From: an uncultured Muribaculaceae bacterium
GTDB lineage: Bacteria; Bacteroidota; Bacteroidia; Bacteroidales; Muribaculaceae
Reading direction: 5' to 3'
NCBI GenBank assembly: GCA_944321875.1
Contig: CALUMX010000004.1
Coordinates: 1 to 64,000 of the forward strand
Length of the DNA stretch: 64,000 nucleotides
The notes beneath the pieces were generated by a model, which worked only from the letters and a program-made list of their open reading frames with translations, made no database searches and was not told the DNA's origin. This document shows positions 32,770 to 41,297 of the stretch, piece after piece (the first letter of the stretch is position 1; every line of letters starts with the position of its first letter). A program made the translations under genes and the position numbers.

Positions 32770-33843
32770 ATGAAGAAAACAAGTTTTTTACTATTACTAA
32801 GTATGTCGGCGGTGTTGCCTGTCGCAGCTCAAGATTACTACGACGATGATATTTACTATGATCCGTCGAAGGCGAAGGTTGAGAAACAGGAAAAGGTTGA
32901 CAAAACCAGAGAAGTGGCCGATTTTGAAGAGCCTACTTATCAGGTCTATAATACATCGCCGAGAGATGTGGACGAATATAACCGTCGTGGCGGACAATAC
33001 GCCATGAGGGGAGACAGTCTGCAGGCTGAACCGGCTGCCAATGCCGACGTGTTTGCCTATACGGAGCAAATTGAACGCTTTGATAACCCTGATATTGTCA
33101 AAGGTTCGACAGATGAGCGTTTGAAGGAACTGTATTATGCTGACGATGTCAACATTTACATAGGGGTTCCTACGACGAGCGTTTCTTTCAGTTTGTTCTC
33201 TCCGTGGGATAGCTGGTATTATCCGGGATGGTATACATCGTGGTATTCTCCATGGTATTATTCTTCCTGGTATTCTCCTTTCTATCCGTATTACGGATGG
33301 AACAACTGGTACTGGGGCTCGTATTGGGGACCTTACTGGGGATGGCATCATTATTTCGACCCATGCTGGTATCCTTACCATCACGGATACTATGGCCATT
33401 ACTATGCGTCGACACATCGCTATTCAAACAACAGCCGCCGTCCGTTCGGCGGAAATTCCGGTTCTGTAGGCAGCCCGGGTCGCCGACCGTCTTCAGGGAG
33501 CTACAATAGTTTGGGAACGACAGGCCGTCGGCCATCCTCTTCATCCTACACACGTCCCGCTAACCGCCGTCCGACAACGACAAACGGTTACCGTGGCTCT
33601 GAATTCGGACGCGGAGGAAGCAACGGATTCAATAGCAACCGTGGTTCTTCGGATCTTCCGTTCTATAACAATAACAGCCGTCCATCCTACAACAATAACA
33701 ATCAAAACAGGATGCCGTCATACAACAACAATTCCAACCGTGGTTCATCGTTCAATAGCGGCCGTTCCTCCATGGGAGGCAGCCGAGGCTCGTTCGGTGG
33801 CGGTAGCCGTGGTGGAGGCGGCGGACGCGGTGGAAGACGCTAA
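32770..33843 (+). CDS. Secreted low-complexity protein rich in Tyr, Trp, Gly, Asn and Ser
   Basis: A 357-residue protein of unknown function. A signal peptide (about 1-20, LLLLSMSAVLPVAAQ) is followed by an acidic segment (20-130), a segment of about 70 residues dominated by Trp, Tyr, Ser and Pro in repeats such as WYSPWYYSSW and WGSYWGPYWG (about 145-205), a His/Tyr patch, and a long Arg/Ser/Asn/Gly tail (about 220-357) ending in a glycine-arginine run. The aromatic block and disordered tail resemble adhesive, prion-like or phase-separating sequences by composition only. It precedes a FadL-like porin gene by 24 bp and is probably co-transcribed with it. I do not recognise a named domain. Confidence 0.85.
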   Translation: MKKTSFLLLLSMSAVLPVAAQDYYDDDIYYDPSKAKVEKQEKVDKTREVADFEEPTYQVYNTSPRDVDEYNRRGGQYAMRGDSLQAEPAANADVFAYTEQIERFDNPDIVKGSTDERLKELYYADDVNIYIGVPTTSVSFSLFSPWDSWYYPGWYTSWYSPWYYSSWYSPFYPYYGWNNWYWGSYWGPYWGWHHYFDPCWYPYHHGYYGHYYASTHRYSNNSRRPFGGNSGSVGSPGRRPSSGSYNSLGTTGRRPSSSSYTRPANRRPTTTNGYRGSEFGRGGSNGFNSNRGSSDLPFYNNNSRPSYNNNNQNRMPSYNNNSNRGSSFNSGRSSMGGSRGSFGGGSRGGGGGRGGRR

Positions 33844-33867
33844 CCTTATTAATGAAAGGAAATAATC

Positions 33868-35484
33868 ATGCAAAAGACAAATAAATTTCTGATTGCCGCA
33901 TCCTTGTGTATGGTTGCGGGCGTAGCGGAGGCACAAAGTGCGTTCGACCTGTATTCAATCTCCCAATCCGATCTTCGCGGCTCTGCACGATTTATGTCGA
34001 TGGGTGGTGCTTTCGGTGCATTGGGAGGCAATGTGTCTACGTTGTCGCAAAATCCGGGTGGTATCGGCGTTTACCGCAGCTCTGAAATCGGTTTCTCTTT
34101 AGGATGGAACTTAAAGAACGCGGAAGTTGCCGATGGTCAGGATGTAACACGGGTGAAGAATACAAACTTCAATTTTGATAATTTCGGCTATGTCGGTTCC
34201 ATCTCTACAGGCAGCCGCGATGTGCCAATCTTCAATTGGGGTTTCTCGGTGGATAATAAAGTCTCGTTCAACCGTCATTATTCGGGCCGGATGTCAAATA
34301 TCGGCAACTCGATGACCAATTATGTGGCCAACCAGACAAACGGTTGGTATGCGGATGATTTGGGCGCTGTTGCCGGTTCCTACAATCCATATCAGCAGTC
34401 GTATGCTCCATGGATGAGCATCCTGGCCTATAATTCCTATTTAATCAATCCGACGAATCCGGAAGGCACGTCATACACTGGATTGTTCCAGAACGGTACG
34501 ACAGGATTTAGTGAGTTTGATGTCGTAGAGACAGGACAGGTCTATGAATACAATCTGGCTTTCGGTGGTAATGCCCGGGAATTCCTGTACTGGGGTGCGA
34601 CATTGGGCATCACAGATTTGGAATTTAATCAGTATTCGTACTATGGAGAAGCTTTGGAAAAAGCTTATGTACCGTATGCTCAAAATGACAACCTCTACTA
34701 TGGTGACGGAACTGCCTCTTGGGGAATGGAGAATCATTTGCGGTTGTCAGGAACAGGTGTCAACTTTAAGATGGGTGTGATTTTGAAACCGGTAAACGAA
34801 CTTCGTATCGGATTTGCATTCCATACACCGACATTCTATTCCGTACGGGCTGAAAGTTATGCCAGCACCTCCTACGCTTATCAGCCGTATGACCAACGTC
34901 TGGTAAATTCCAACATTCAAGGTACAGCGGAAACTGACGAAGGCTATGTAGCCGTTACAGACTTTAATGCAAAGACACCTTGGCGTTTCATAGGAAGTGT
35001 GGCAGGCGTATTTGGTGGCCGTTGCATCTTGAGTATGGATTATGAGCGTATAATGTATGACGGAATGCGGGTTTCCTATAGCGGAACAGAAGACTCCGAC
35101 GTGGCAGACCAGGTTGGTATGTATTTTAAGCCCAGCAATATTATCCGTGTGGGTGGAGAATTCAAAGTGACACCACAATTTAGTCTCCGTGCCGGATATT
35201 CGCTGCAAACATCGCCTGTAACATCCGATATAAAGGATGACCAGATAGATGTTATCACAGCAGGTACTACGTTGTCATACGGGCTGGATACGAAGACCCA
35301 ATATATTACAGCCGGTTTGGGTTATCGCTACCGTAGTTTCTACATCGATATGGCCTATGTGCATAAGAATAGAAACAGTGATTACCACGCTTTCTCTTCA
35401 GAAGCAGACACGCCACTGCCTCCGATGGCTACGGTAAAGGATAGCAATAATGAAATCGTCCTTTCAGCCGGATTTAGATTCTAA
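33868..35484 (+). CDS. OmpP1/FadL-type outer-membrane transport protein
   Basis: A 538-residue outer-membrane barrel. The signal peptide ends near GVAEAQ. The mature N-terminus (LRGSARFMSMGGAFGALGGNVSTLSQNPGGIGVYRSSEIGF) matches the conserved start of the Toluene_X/FadL-like family, where the N-terminal hatch carries GGA..GA..N and the NPA/NPG turn. The protein ends with the aromatic strand EIVLSAGFRF, with terminal Phe as expected for BAM insertion. Family members pass hydrophobic molecules across the outer membrane; Bacteroidota copies are sometimes called hemin receptors without firm evidence. It lies downstream of the low-complexity secreted protein and ends at a perfect 24-bp terminator. 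Confidence 0.88.
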   Translation: MQKTNKFLIAASLCMVAGVAEAQSAFDLYSISQSDLRGSARFMSMGGAFGALGGNVSTLSQNPGGIGVYRSSEIGFSLGWNLKNAEVADGQDVTRVKNTNFNFDNFGYVGSISTGSRDVPIFNWGFSVDNKVSFNRHYSGRMSNIGNSMTNYVANQTNGWYADDLGAVAGSYNPYQQSYAPWMSILAYNSYLINPTNPEGTSYTGLFQNGTTGFSEFDVVETGQVYEYNLAFGGNAREFLYWGATLGITDLEFNQYSYYGEALEKAYVPYAQNDNLYYGDGTASWGMENHLRLSGTGVNFKMGVILKPVNELRIGFAFHTPTFYSVRAESYASTSYAYQPYDQRLVNSNIQGTAETDEGYVAVTDFNAKTPWRFIGSVAGVFGGRCILSMDYERIMYDGMRVSYSGTEDSDVADQVGMYFKPSNIIRVGGEFKVTPQFSLRAGYSLQTSPVTSDIKDDQIDVITAGTTLSYGLDTKTQYITAGLGYRYRSFYIDMAYVHKNRNSDYHAFSSEADTPLPPMATVKDSNNEIVLSAGFRF

Positions 35485-35498
35485 CTAAATTGAATGGA

Positions 35499-35552
35499 AG
35501 TAGCAAAGAAGCCTTCCTCGAATTTCTTCGAGGAAGGCTTCTTTGCTACTTA
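35499..35552 (+). terminator. Long terminator hairpin after the FadL-like gene
   Basis: A perfect 24-bp inverted repeat (35499-35522 and 35527-35550) with a TTTC loop, 15 bp after the stop. The arm includes GAAGCCTTCCTCGAA. Confidence 0.9.
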
Positions 35553-35568
35553 TTAAACTTTGCTTTCG

Positions 35569-35600
35569 CTTGTCTCTGCGCTTGCCTTTCACTATCTTTG
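35569..35600 (+). promoter_or_regulatory. Promoter of the small lipoprotein gene
   Basis: CTTG (35569-35572) and TATCTTTG (35593-35600) are separated by 20 bp. The start codon at 35699 implies a leader of about 95 nt. Confidence 0.75.
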
Positions 35601-35698
35601 TTGTCAGATGAATGGAGCAAGGGATAGAGCCTTTCTGTTTATTAATTATATAGGAACGAAAATCATATTAACAAAAACTACTATTAACGATGGAATCA

Positions 35699-36199
35699 AT
35701 GAAAAAAATTATTGCTATTTCATTCATGACACTGTGTCTTGCAGCGTGTTCTGAACCAGAAGAAAACAAGAACAATGAAAACGGCACAACTGACAAACTC
35801 ATATATGAGGTGACTTATGCTGGAGGTAAGGAGAATAGTGATAACTTTTTGTTCTATGACATGAAAGTATCGTATAAGGATGCTGACGGTAATGTTGTTG
35901 AAGAAGCCGTAACTGAGTATCCTTTTACCAAAACAATTTCAGGAATAGAGGCCCCATACACTGCTGAGATTACACCTACATATACTCTTAAAGACATTGA
36001 GGATATTCACAGTGATAAAGATAGGTTCACTATTGTGGGACTAAACATGACAATAAGCGCTGTGTCCAGCGATGGGTCGATAAAGAATACGACCTCTTCC
36101 TCATCGACCATGACCCTGCCTTTGGAAAAAGCCTATGAGGCTATCAAACGTGACATGGAAAAGAATAATGGCAAAACAGTGTCATTGAAGTTAGAGTAG
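35699..36199 (+). CDS. Small lipoprotein of unknown function
   Basis: From the ATG at 35699 the product has 166 residues. The type II signal peptide has lipobox LAAC with Cys17, followed by an acidic, Asn-rich linker (SEPEENKNNENGTTD). The rest looks like a beta-rich domain of about 130 residues (YEVTYAGG, NFLFYDMKVSYKDADGN, YTAEITPTYTL), plausible as an immunoglobulin-like or fasciclin-free extracytoplasmic fold, but I do not recognise a family. An ATG three codons upstream (35690) is possible; the later ATG is preceded by GGA at a suitable distance and gives a typical MKK start. Confidence 0.85.
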   Translation: MKKIIAISFMTLCLAACSEPEENKNNENGTTDKLIYEVTYAGGKENSDNFLFYDMKVSYKDADGNVVEEAVTEYPFTKTISGIEAPYTAEITPTYTLKDIEDIHSDKDRFTIVGLNMTISAVSSDGSIKNTTSSSSTMTLPLEKAYEAIKRDMEKNNGKTVSLKLE

Positions 36200-36227
36200 C
36201 ATTATTTTGAAAAAACACAGAAAAAAT

Positions 36228-36269
36228 AAGGGTGACCCTTCAAAGTGCTGAACTTTGGGGTCACCCTTT
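36228..36269. terminator. Bidirectional terminator between the lipoprotein gene and hisS
   Basis: AAGGGTGACCC pairs with GGGTCACCCTT around an inner CAAAGT/ACTTTG stem, giving a hairpin between two convergent stop codons with A and T runs on its flanks. Confidence 0.88.
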
Positions 36270-36292
36270 ATATGTAGCCGCAATCTGATGAA

Positions 36293-37651
36293 TTAGAATT
36301 TTTCGATTGCTTGTTCGATTGTCACTTCAGACTGTTCGCCGGTTTCCATGCATTTCAACATCATTGTGCCGTTGGCCAATTCTGTCTCGCCAATAATGGC
36401 AACATAAGGAATCTTATTATCATTGGCGTATCCCATCTGCTTTTTCATCTTGGCTGTCTCAGGATACAGTTCACAAGAAATACCGGCAGCGCGCATTTGC
36501 TTGATGTATTTCATAGCCTGTGCGCCTTCCTTCTCTCCGAAGTTGACAAACAATACCGTAGTGCCGGATTGAGTGTCAGAAGGGTAGAGCTCAAGTTGAT
36601 TCAAGACGTCATAGATACGGTCAGCTCCAAAGGATATTCCAACACCTGAAACGCCGTCCAGACCAAACACACCCGTAAGGTTGTCGTAGCGGCCGCCACC
36701 TGTGATACTACCGATTTGAACATCGTTGGCCTTAACCTCGATGATTGTACCTGTATAGTAGTTCAAACCACGGGCCAGGGAAACGTCCAAGTCGAGCACG
36801 GCTTCGATACCGATTTCGTCGGTGTGGCTAATAACATAGCGAAGCTCCTCGATACCCTTCATGCCGATTTCAGAAGATGCCAGAAGTTGCTCGAGGCTTG
36901 TGAGTTTCTCCTCGTTGGTTCCTGAGAGAGTCAGCAGCGGCTGAAGCATGTCAACTGCTTCCTGGCTGATGCCTTTCTCAAGCAATTCGGCATTGACGTT
37001 CTCTATCCCGATTTTGTCAATCTTATCGATTGCTACCGTAATGTCAACAATCTTTTCAGGAGCACCGATGATTTCCGCAATACCGCTGAGTACTTTACGG
37101 TTGTTCAACTTAATGGTAATATTGATACCAAAACGACGGAATACCTCGTCGATAATCTGCAGCAAGTCAATTTCGTTAAGCAAGGAATCCGTTCCGATAA
37201 CGTCGGCGTCACATTGGTAGAACTCGCGGTAGCGGCCTTTCTGCGGACGGTCGGCGCGCCATACGGGCTGAATCTGGAAACGCTTGAACGGGAATTGCAA
37301 CTCGTTGCGATGTTGAACGACGAAGCGTGCGAAGGGCACGGTCAAATCGTATCTCAAACCTTTCTCTGACAAGGCTGATGTCAGTTTCTGACAATTGCGT
37401 GCGAGCAGTTGCTCGTCAGACGCATTTTTCAAGAAGTCACCGGAATTGAGAATTTTGAACAGCAGTTTATCGCCTTCTTCTCCGTATTTACCCATCAGAG
37501 TTGATAGATTCTCCATTGCCGGAGTCTCAATCTGACGGTAACCGTGAAGAGCAAAAACTTCCTTGATTGTATCGAATATATAATTGCGCTTCGCCATTTC
37601 GGTTGGCGTAAAGTCGCGTGTACCCTTTGGAATTGACGGTTTTTGTGCCAT
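36293..37651 (-). CDS. hisS: Histidine-tRNA ligase
   Basis: A 452-residue class II aminoacyl-tRNA synthetase. Motif 2 is [26 protein letters not shown], the histidine-specific motif [12 protein letters not shown] is present, and [10 protein letters not shown] plus GISFGADRI (motif 3) follow. The C-terminal anticodon-binding domain (about 355-452) has [12 protein letters not shown] and the SELANG-like strand. The N-terminal PKGTRDFTP is canonical. Length matches the Bacteroidales enzymes. It lies 53 bp after the YugP-like gene on the same strand, with a possible internal promoter in the gap. Confidence 0.98.
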   Translation of the reverse strand: MAQKPSIPKGTRDFTPTEMAKRNYIFDTIKEVFALHGYRQIETPAMENLSTLMGKYGEEGDKLLFKILNSGDFLKNASDEQLLARNCQKLTSALSEKGLRYDLTVPFARFVVQHRNELQFPFKRFQIQPVWRADRPQKGRYREFYQCDADVIGTDSLLNEIDLLQIIDEVFRRFGINITIKLNNRKVLSGIAEIIGAPEKIVDITVAIDKIDKIGIENVNAELLEKGISQEAVDMLQPLLTLSGTNEEKLTSLEQLLASSEIGMKGIEELRYVISHTDEIGIEAVLDLDVSLARGLNYYTGTIIEVKANDVQIGSITGGGRYDNLTGVFGLDGVSGVGISFGADRIYDVLNQLELYPSDTQSGTTVLFVNFGEKEGAQAMKYIKQMRAAGISCELYPETAKMKKQMGYANDNKIPYVAIIGETELANGTMMLKCMETGEQSEVTIEQAIEKF

Positions 37652-37676
37652 TTTATCAGAAAATTTAATACTGTTG

Positions 37677-37684
37677 CAAAATTA
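37677..37684 (-). promoter_or_regulatory. Candidate -7 box for hisS
   Basis: TAATTTTG on the minus strand matches TAnnTTTG, 25 bp before the hisS ATG. No TTTG is found 19-21 bp upstream, where the coding end of the YugP-like gene lies. Confidence 0.4.
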
Positions 37685-37704
37685 CTGCAAAAAATTCATA
37701 TATC

Positions 37705-38379
37705 CTATTCTTCATTACGTCCTGTGAAGATAATAATGTAATATATGAGGGTCGCGAGACTTGATAATGCAGCCACCACATAAGTGTAGGCGGCAGAACG
37801 AAGTGCATCCTTTGCCTGTTCATGCTGCTCGCCATAGGTAATGCCGGCAGAGCCCAGCCAAGCAATGGCTCTTCGGCTGGCGTCAATCTCGACGGGAAGT
37901 GTTACGAACGAGAACAGTGTCGTGATTGCGAACAATATGATACCAATCAGCATCAGTTGCGGGAATACGCTCAGCGTTAGGATACCGCCGAGAAGTACCC
38001 ACGGCAACAGGTTGGAGGCGAAATTTACAGCCGGAACCAGATTGGACCGCAGTTGCAGAAAACTGTAGTTGGTTGCATGCTGAATGGCGTGACCACATTC
38101 GTGAGCCGCTACGGCTGCAGCGGCAACGCTGCTTCCATAATATACGTCACGGCTTAAATTGACAGTTTGATTGGTAGGATTGTAGTGGTCGGTCAACATG
38201 CCGTCAACCTGGGTAATTCTTACGTTGTAGATGCCATTCGCATACAGCATCCGCTCGGCAACCTCTGCTCCGGTGAGGCCACCAATCGGTACCTTGGAGT
38301 AGCGTTTGAACTTACTTTGAAGAGAGTGCTGTACGACATAGCTGATAATAGCGATGGCAATAAATAAAACAAAATACAT
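37705..38379 (-). CDS. YugP-like zinc metallopeptidase, membrane protein
   Basis: A 224-residue integral membrane protein of the Zn_peptidase_2 (YugP) family. An N-terminal helix (about 1-17) precedes the zinc motif His93-Glu94-Cys-Gly-His97 (AAAVAAHECGHAIQH). Three hydrophobic segments follow (about 112-150, 155-170 and 195-215). The motif AEVAERMLYANGIYNV and the DHYNP segment before the active site are family-typical. The physiological substrate is unknown. It lies upstream of hisS on the same strand, with no clear promoter match in the 266 bp before it. Confidence 0.92.
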   Translation of the reverse strand: MYFVLFIAIAIISYVVQHSLQSKFKRYSKVPIGGLTGAEVAERMLYANGIYNVRITQVDGMLTDHYNPTNQTVNLSRDVYYGSSVAAAAVAAHECGHAIQHATNYSFLQLRSNLVPAVNFASNLLPWVLLGGILTLSVFPQLMLIGIILFAITTLFSFVTLPVEIDASRRAIAWLGSAGITYGEQHEQAKDALRSAAYTYVVAALSSLATLIYYIIIFTGRNEE

Positions 38380-38550
38380 AGTCTAATTCAGTTTTGGTTA
38401 TTATATCTATGAAGTTTGCAAAAGCCGTGCCAACCGGTCGGTTGTCATGGTATTGAAAATTTAATTAAGCATAATGATGGTGAATAGGGCCGTTTAGCCC
38501 ATATAGGGGTGGCGATGGAGACGGCTGTCCGATTTCTGCAGAAAATTTCG

Positions 38551-38558
38551 TAACTTTG
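38551..38558 (+). promoter_or_regulatory. Candidate -7 box for the DAHP synthase gene
   Basis: TAACTTTG matches TAnnTTTG, 88 bp before the start at 38646. The best -33-like element (TTTC, 38533-38536) is too close. The remaining intergenic sequence holds only a short GGGC/GCCC hairpin near 38487-38500. Confidence 0.5.
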
Positions 38559-38645
38559 CCATTGCGGAAATTCTCTCACCGTGTTCCCACAATTGGAGAA
38601 GGAGAGAACGCTGCGTTAAACTGAGACAGATAGAAGGATTAAATT

Positions 38646-39710
38646 ATGATGGAAGATATACAGCCTTTAATTCCGGCAGATTTTGGCAGACCGTTGGTAA
38701 TTGCCGGTCCCTGCAGTGCAGAAACAGAGGAGCAGGTGATGATTACGGCCACCGAGCTGGCTCAATTCGGAATAAAGATTTTCAGAGCCGGAATCTGGAA
38801 GCCCCGCACGAAACCCGGTGGTTTTGAAGGGGTCGGAGTGGAAGGTTTGGAGTGGCTTCGTCGTGTCAAGCAGGAGACGGGAATGCTTGTAGCCACGGAA
38901 GTAGCTACGCATCAACATGTGGTGGAAGCCTTGTCGGCCGGCATTGACATCCTCTGGATTGGAGCTCGTACGTCAGCTAACCCGTTTGCCATGCAGGAAA
39001 TAGCGGATGCGTTGTCCGGAGTGGATATCCCCGTTCTTGTAAAAAATCCTGTTAATCCGGATTTGGATTTGTGGATTGGTGGCATTCAGCGACTTTATAA
39101 TGCCGGTATTCGCCGTCTGGCTGCCATTCACCGTGGGTTCAGCGCGTATGGCAAACACATGTACAGGAACATGCCACAGTGGCATATCCCTATCGAATTG
39201 CACCGCCGCATTCCACAAATGCCCCTTATCTGTGACCCTTCACATATCGGAGGCAAACGGGATTTGATTGCCCCTTTGTCGCAGCAGGCGATGGATATGG
39301 GATATAGCGGTTTAATCATTGAGACGCACTGTGCCCCGGATTGTGCCTGGAGCGATAAGGCTCAGCAGATAACACCGGAGACATTGCACGATATTCTGCA
39401 ATCTCTTGTTGTTCGGGATATTTCACAAAGTACGGAGAATTTGTCGTTGTTGCGCCGTGAGATTGACGCTATTGATGCGGAAATTATCGAGGCATTGAGC
39501 AAACGGATGAGGATTTCACGAGAAATCGGACAATACAAAAAAGAACATAACATGCCGGTGGTGCAGACCGGACGCTACGACGATGTGCTGAATACAAGAG
39601 CTAAGGTAGCGGAAGAGATGGGTATGAGCAGTGATTTTGTGAAAGAGGTGTATCAGGCCATCCACGAAGAATCCGTCCGTCAGCAACTTGAAATTCTTAA
39701 CAGAAAATAA
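38646..39710 (+). CDS. Bifunctional DAHP synthase (type I-beta)/chorismate mutase
   Basis: A 354-residue fusion. Residues 1 to about 262 are a KDO8P-synthase-like DAHP synthase (VIAGPCSAETEEQV, FRAGIWKPRTKPGGFEG, HRGFSAYGK, CDPSHIGGKR), the first step of the shikimate pathway. Residues about 268-354 are an AroQ-type chorismate mutase (LLRREIDAIDAEIIEALSKRM, EIGQYKK), which makes prephenate. In other such fusions the mutase domain gives feedback control by chorismate or prephenate. There are two adjacent ATG codons at the start; either is possible. No other aromatic pathway gene is adjacent here. It is convergent with rlmH. Confidence 0.95.
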   Translation: MMEDIQPLIPADFGRPLVIAGPCSAETEEQVMITATELAQFGIKIFRAGIWKPRTKPGGFEGVGVEGLEWLRRVKQETGMLVATEVATHQHVVEALSAGIDILWIGARTSANPFAMQEIADALSGVDIPVLVKNPVNPDLDLWIGGIQRLYNAGIRRLAAIHRGFSAYGKHMYRNMPQWHIPIELHRRIPQMPLICDPSHIGGKRDLIAPLSQQAMDMGYSGLIIETHCAPDCAWSDKAQQITPETLHDILQSLVVRDISQSTENLSLLRREIDAIDAEIIEALSKRMRISREIGQYKKEHNMPVVQTGRYDDVLNTRAKVAEEMGMSSDFVKEVYQAIHEESVRQQLEILNRK

Positions 39711-39720
39711 CCGATGTCAG

Positions 39721-39757
39721 AAACGAGCCTTATTCATGATGATAGGGCTCGTTTTTC
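39721..39757 (+). terminator. Terminator after the DAHP synthase gene, overlapping the 3' end of rlmH
   Basis: AAACGAGCC (39721-39729) pairs with GGCTCGTTT (39746-39754) and is followed by T residues. The loop and right arm include the rlmH stop codon (39730-39732) and its last codons, so terminator and opposing coding sequence share bases. Confidence 0.8.
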
Positions 39758-40203
39758 ATAATGGTAAATGCCCGGTAAAGCTGTTCGGTGAAGATAAGGC
39801 GGATTAGGTCGTGAGGAAATGTCATTTTTGATAAAGATATTTTCTCGTTTGCCCGTTCATAAACTTCCTCGGAAAAACCATAAGGACCTCCAACGACAAA
39901 GACCAGCCGTTTGGCTACCGTCTGCATTTTTTTCTCTATGTAACTTGAAAACTCCATGGATTTAAACTCCTTTCCATGCTCGTCAAGCAATACGACATAA
40001 TCGGATTTCTCAAAGGCACTCAGCAGATTCTGTCCCTCAGCCGTTTTTTGCTGTTGTTGTGACAGGTTTTTGGTGTTTTTTGCATCCGCTATGTACTGGA
40101 TGGAAAACGGCACATAAAAATTAATCCGCTTCGTGTAGTCATCGATGCCCGGAGACAGGTAGTTATGGTTGGTTTTACCAACAACAAAAAGACATATTTT
40201 CAT
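39730..40203 (-). CDS. rlmH: 23S rRNA pseudouridine-1915 N3-methyltransferase
   Basis: A 157-residue SPOUT-class methyltransferase that modifies helix 69 of 23S rRNA on the 70S ribosome. The C-terminal knot is evident: FVVGGPYGFSEEVYERA, then SLSKMTFPHDLIRLIFTEQLYRAFTI and the final YHHE. Length matches E. coli RlmH (155). The ATG at 40203 is chosen, giving MKICLFVVGK, the family start; the longer frame to 40248 would include the -7 promoter box. A perfect promoter lies 43 bp upstream of this ATG. Confidence 0.96.
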   Translation of the reverse strand: MKICLFVVGKTNHNYLSPGIDDYTKRINFYVPFSIQYIADAKNTKNLSQQQQKTAEGQNLLSAFEKSDYVVLLDEHGKEFKSMEFSSYIEKKMQTVAKRLVFVVGGPYGFSEEVYERANEKISLSKMTFPHDLIRLIFTEQLYRAFTIMKNEPYHHE

Positions 40204-40234
40204 GTGAGAAAGATGATTTTTCTTTGTATATTTG
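40203..40234 (+). promoter_or_regulatory. Candidate promoter of nadC
   Basis: TGTG (40203-40206) and TATATTTG (40227-40234) have the usual 20-bp spacing. The -7 box is a perfect consensus match; the -33 box is a 3-of-4 match and overlaps the rlmH start codon. It faces the rlmH promoter, with only 11 bp between the two -7 boxes. Confidence 0.55.
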
Positions 40235-40245
40235 CATTTGGTTGG

Positions 40246-40277
40246 CAAAGTTAGTGTATTGGAACATAAATGTCAAA
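40246..40277 (-). promoter_or_regulatory. Promoter of rlmH
   Basis: On the minus strand TTTG (40277-40274) and TAACTTTG (40253-40246) are spaced by exactly 20 bp. Confidence 0.82.
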
Positions 40278-40348
40278 CATCGCGGCATGGATTTGTCCAG
40301 AATGAATTTGTCAACATCGAAGATGAATATTAACTCAACAACTTGCAT

Positions 40349-41203
40349 ATGAAGACAAAAGATGAATTAATTGATGATCTGTTGAACCTGGCGTTTGCAG
40401 AAGATATCGGTGACGGCGACCATACAACCCTTTGCTGTATTCCTGACGACGAGTACGGCAAACAACATTTGCTTGTAAAGGAAGAGGGTATAATTGCCGG
40501 TGTGGACATTGCAGTGAAGGTGTTCCACAAATTTGACCCGACATTGAAAGTCACCGTTTTCATTCAGGACGGTACGCATGTCAAACCGGGCGATATTGCT
40601 TTCGTTGTAGAAGGAAAGGTACGCTCTCTGTTGCAGACTGAACGCTTGATGCTTAATATCATGCAGCGCATGAGTGGTATCGCAACGATGACCAACAGGT
40701 ATATGCAGGAGTTGAAAGGACTCAAGACAAAAGTGCTTGACACCCGCAAGACTACTCCGGGATTGCGTATGCTTGAAAAGGAAGCCGTACGTATCGGTGG
40801 CGGTATGAACCACAGAATCGGTTTGTTTGACATGATTTTGCTCAAGGATAACCACGTAGACTTTGCCGGTGGTATCGAGAAGGCAATCCTCAAAGCAAAC
40901 CAATACATTAAAGACAACCATAAGGACGGCATGAAGATTGAGATTGAGGTACGTAACTTCGATGAATTGGAGCAAGCCCTGTCAACCGGTCATGTTGACC
41001 GCATCATGCTTGACAATTTCAACACAGAGGATACGAAGAAGGCTGTGGAAATTGTCAACGGACGTTGTGAGCTTGAGTCATCGGGTGGTATTACATTCGA
41101 CACTTTGCGTGCTTATGGCGAGTGTGGTGTCGACTATATCTCTGTAGGAGCGCTTACTCACTCTGTCAAGGGTCTTGATATGAGCTTCAAAGCCTGCGAA
41201 TAA
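40349..41203 (+). CDS. nadC: Nicotinate-nucleotide pyrophosphorylase (carboxylating), quinolinate phosphoribosyltransferase
   Basis: A 284-residue enzyme converting quinolinate and PRPP to nicotinate mononucleotide in de novo NAD synthesis. Family motifs are AEDIGDGDHTT (N-terminal), LLNIMQRMSGIAT-like residues, KVLDTRKTTPGLRMLEKEAVRIGGGMNHR, LLKDNH, and the C-terminal SSGGIT..VDYISVGALTHS. The ATG at 40349 is used; an in-frame TTG two codons earlier is unlikely. nadA and nadB are not adjacent. It ends before a large hairpin terminator. Confidence 0.97.
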   Translation: MKTKDELIDDLLNLAFAEDIGDGDHTTLCCIPDDEYGKQHLLVKEEGIIAGVDIAVKVFHKFDPTLKVTVFIQDGTHVKPGDIAFVVEGKVRSLLQTERLMLNIMQRMSGIATMTNRYMQELKGLKTKVLDTRKTTPGLRMLEKEAVRIGGGMNHRIGLFDMILLKDNHVDFAGGIEKAILKANQYIKDNHKDGMKIEIEVRNFDELEQALSTGHVDRIMLDNFNTEDTKKAVEIVNGRCELESSGGITFDTLRAYGECGVDYISVGALTHSVKGLDMSFKACE

Positions 41204-41227
41204 TTGATTCCAACAATAGGACAGAAT

Positions 41228-41280
41228 AAACGGAGGGTGGAAGTTGTTTTTCGAAAACAGCTTTTGCTCTCCGTTTCTTG
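41228..41280 (+). terminator. Terminator after nadC
   Basis: AAACGGAG (41228-41235) pairs with CTCCGTTT (41269-41276), with an inner helix around GTTTTTCGAAAAC, followed by CTTG. It lies between nadC and the Sel1-repeat gene. Confidence 0.7.
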
Positions 41281-41297
41281 ATTACAATTGATAATTT

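Noticed and set aside
33500-33843. Glycine/asparagine-rich end of the secreted protein as a DNA repeat or CRISPR-like array
   Set aside because: Codon usage varies and no unit longer than a few codons repeats exactly; it is protein low complexity.
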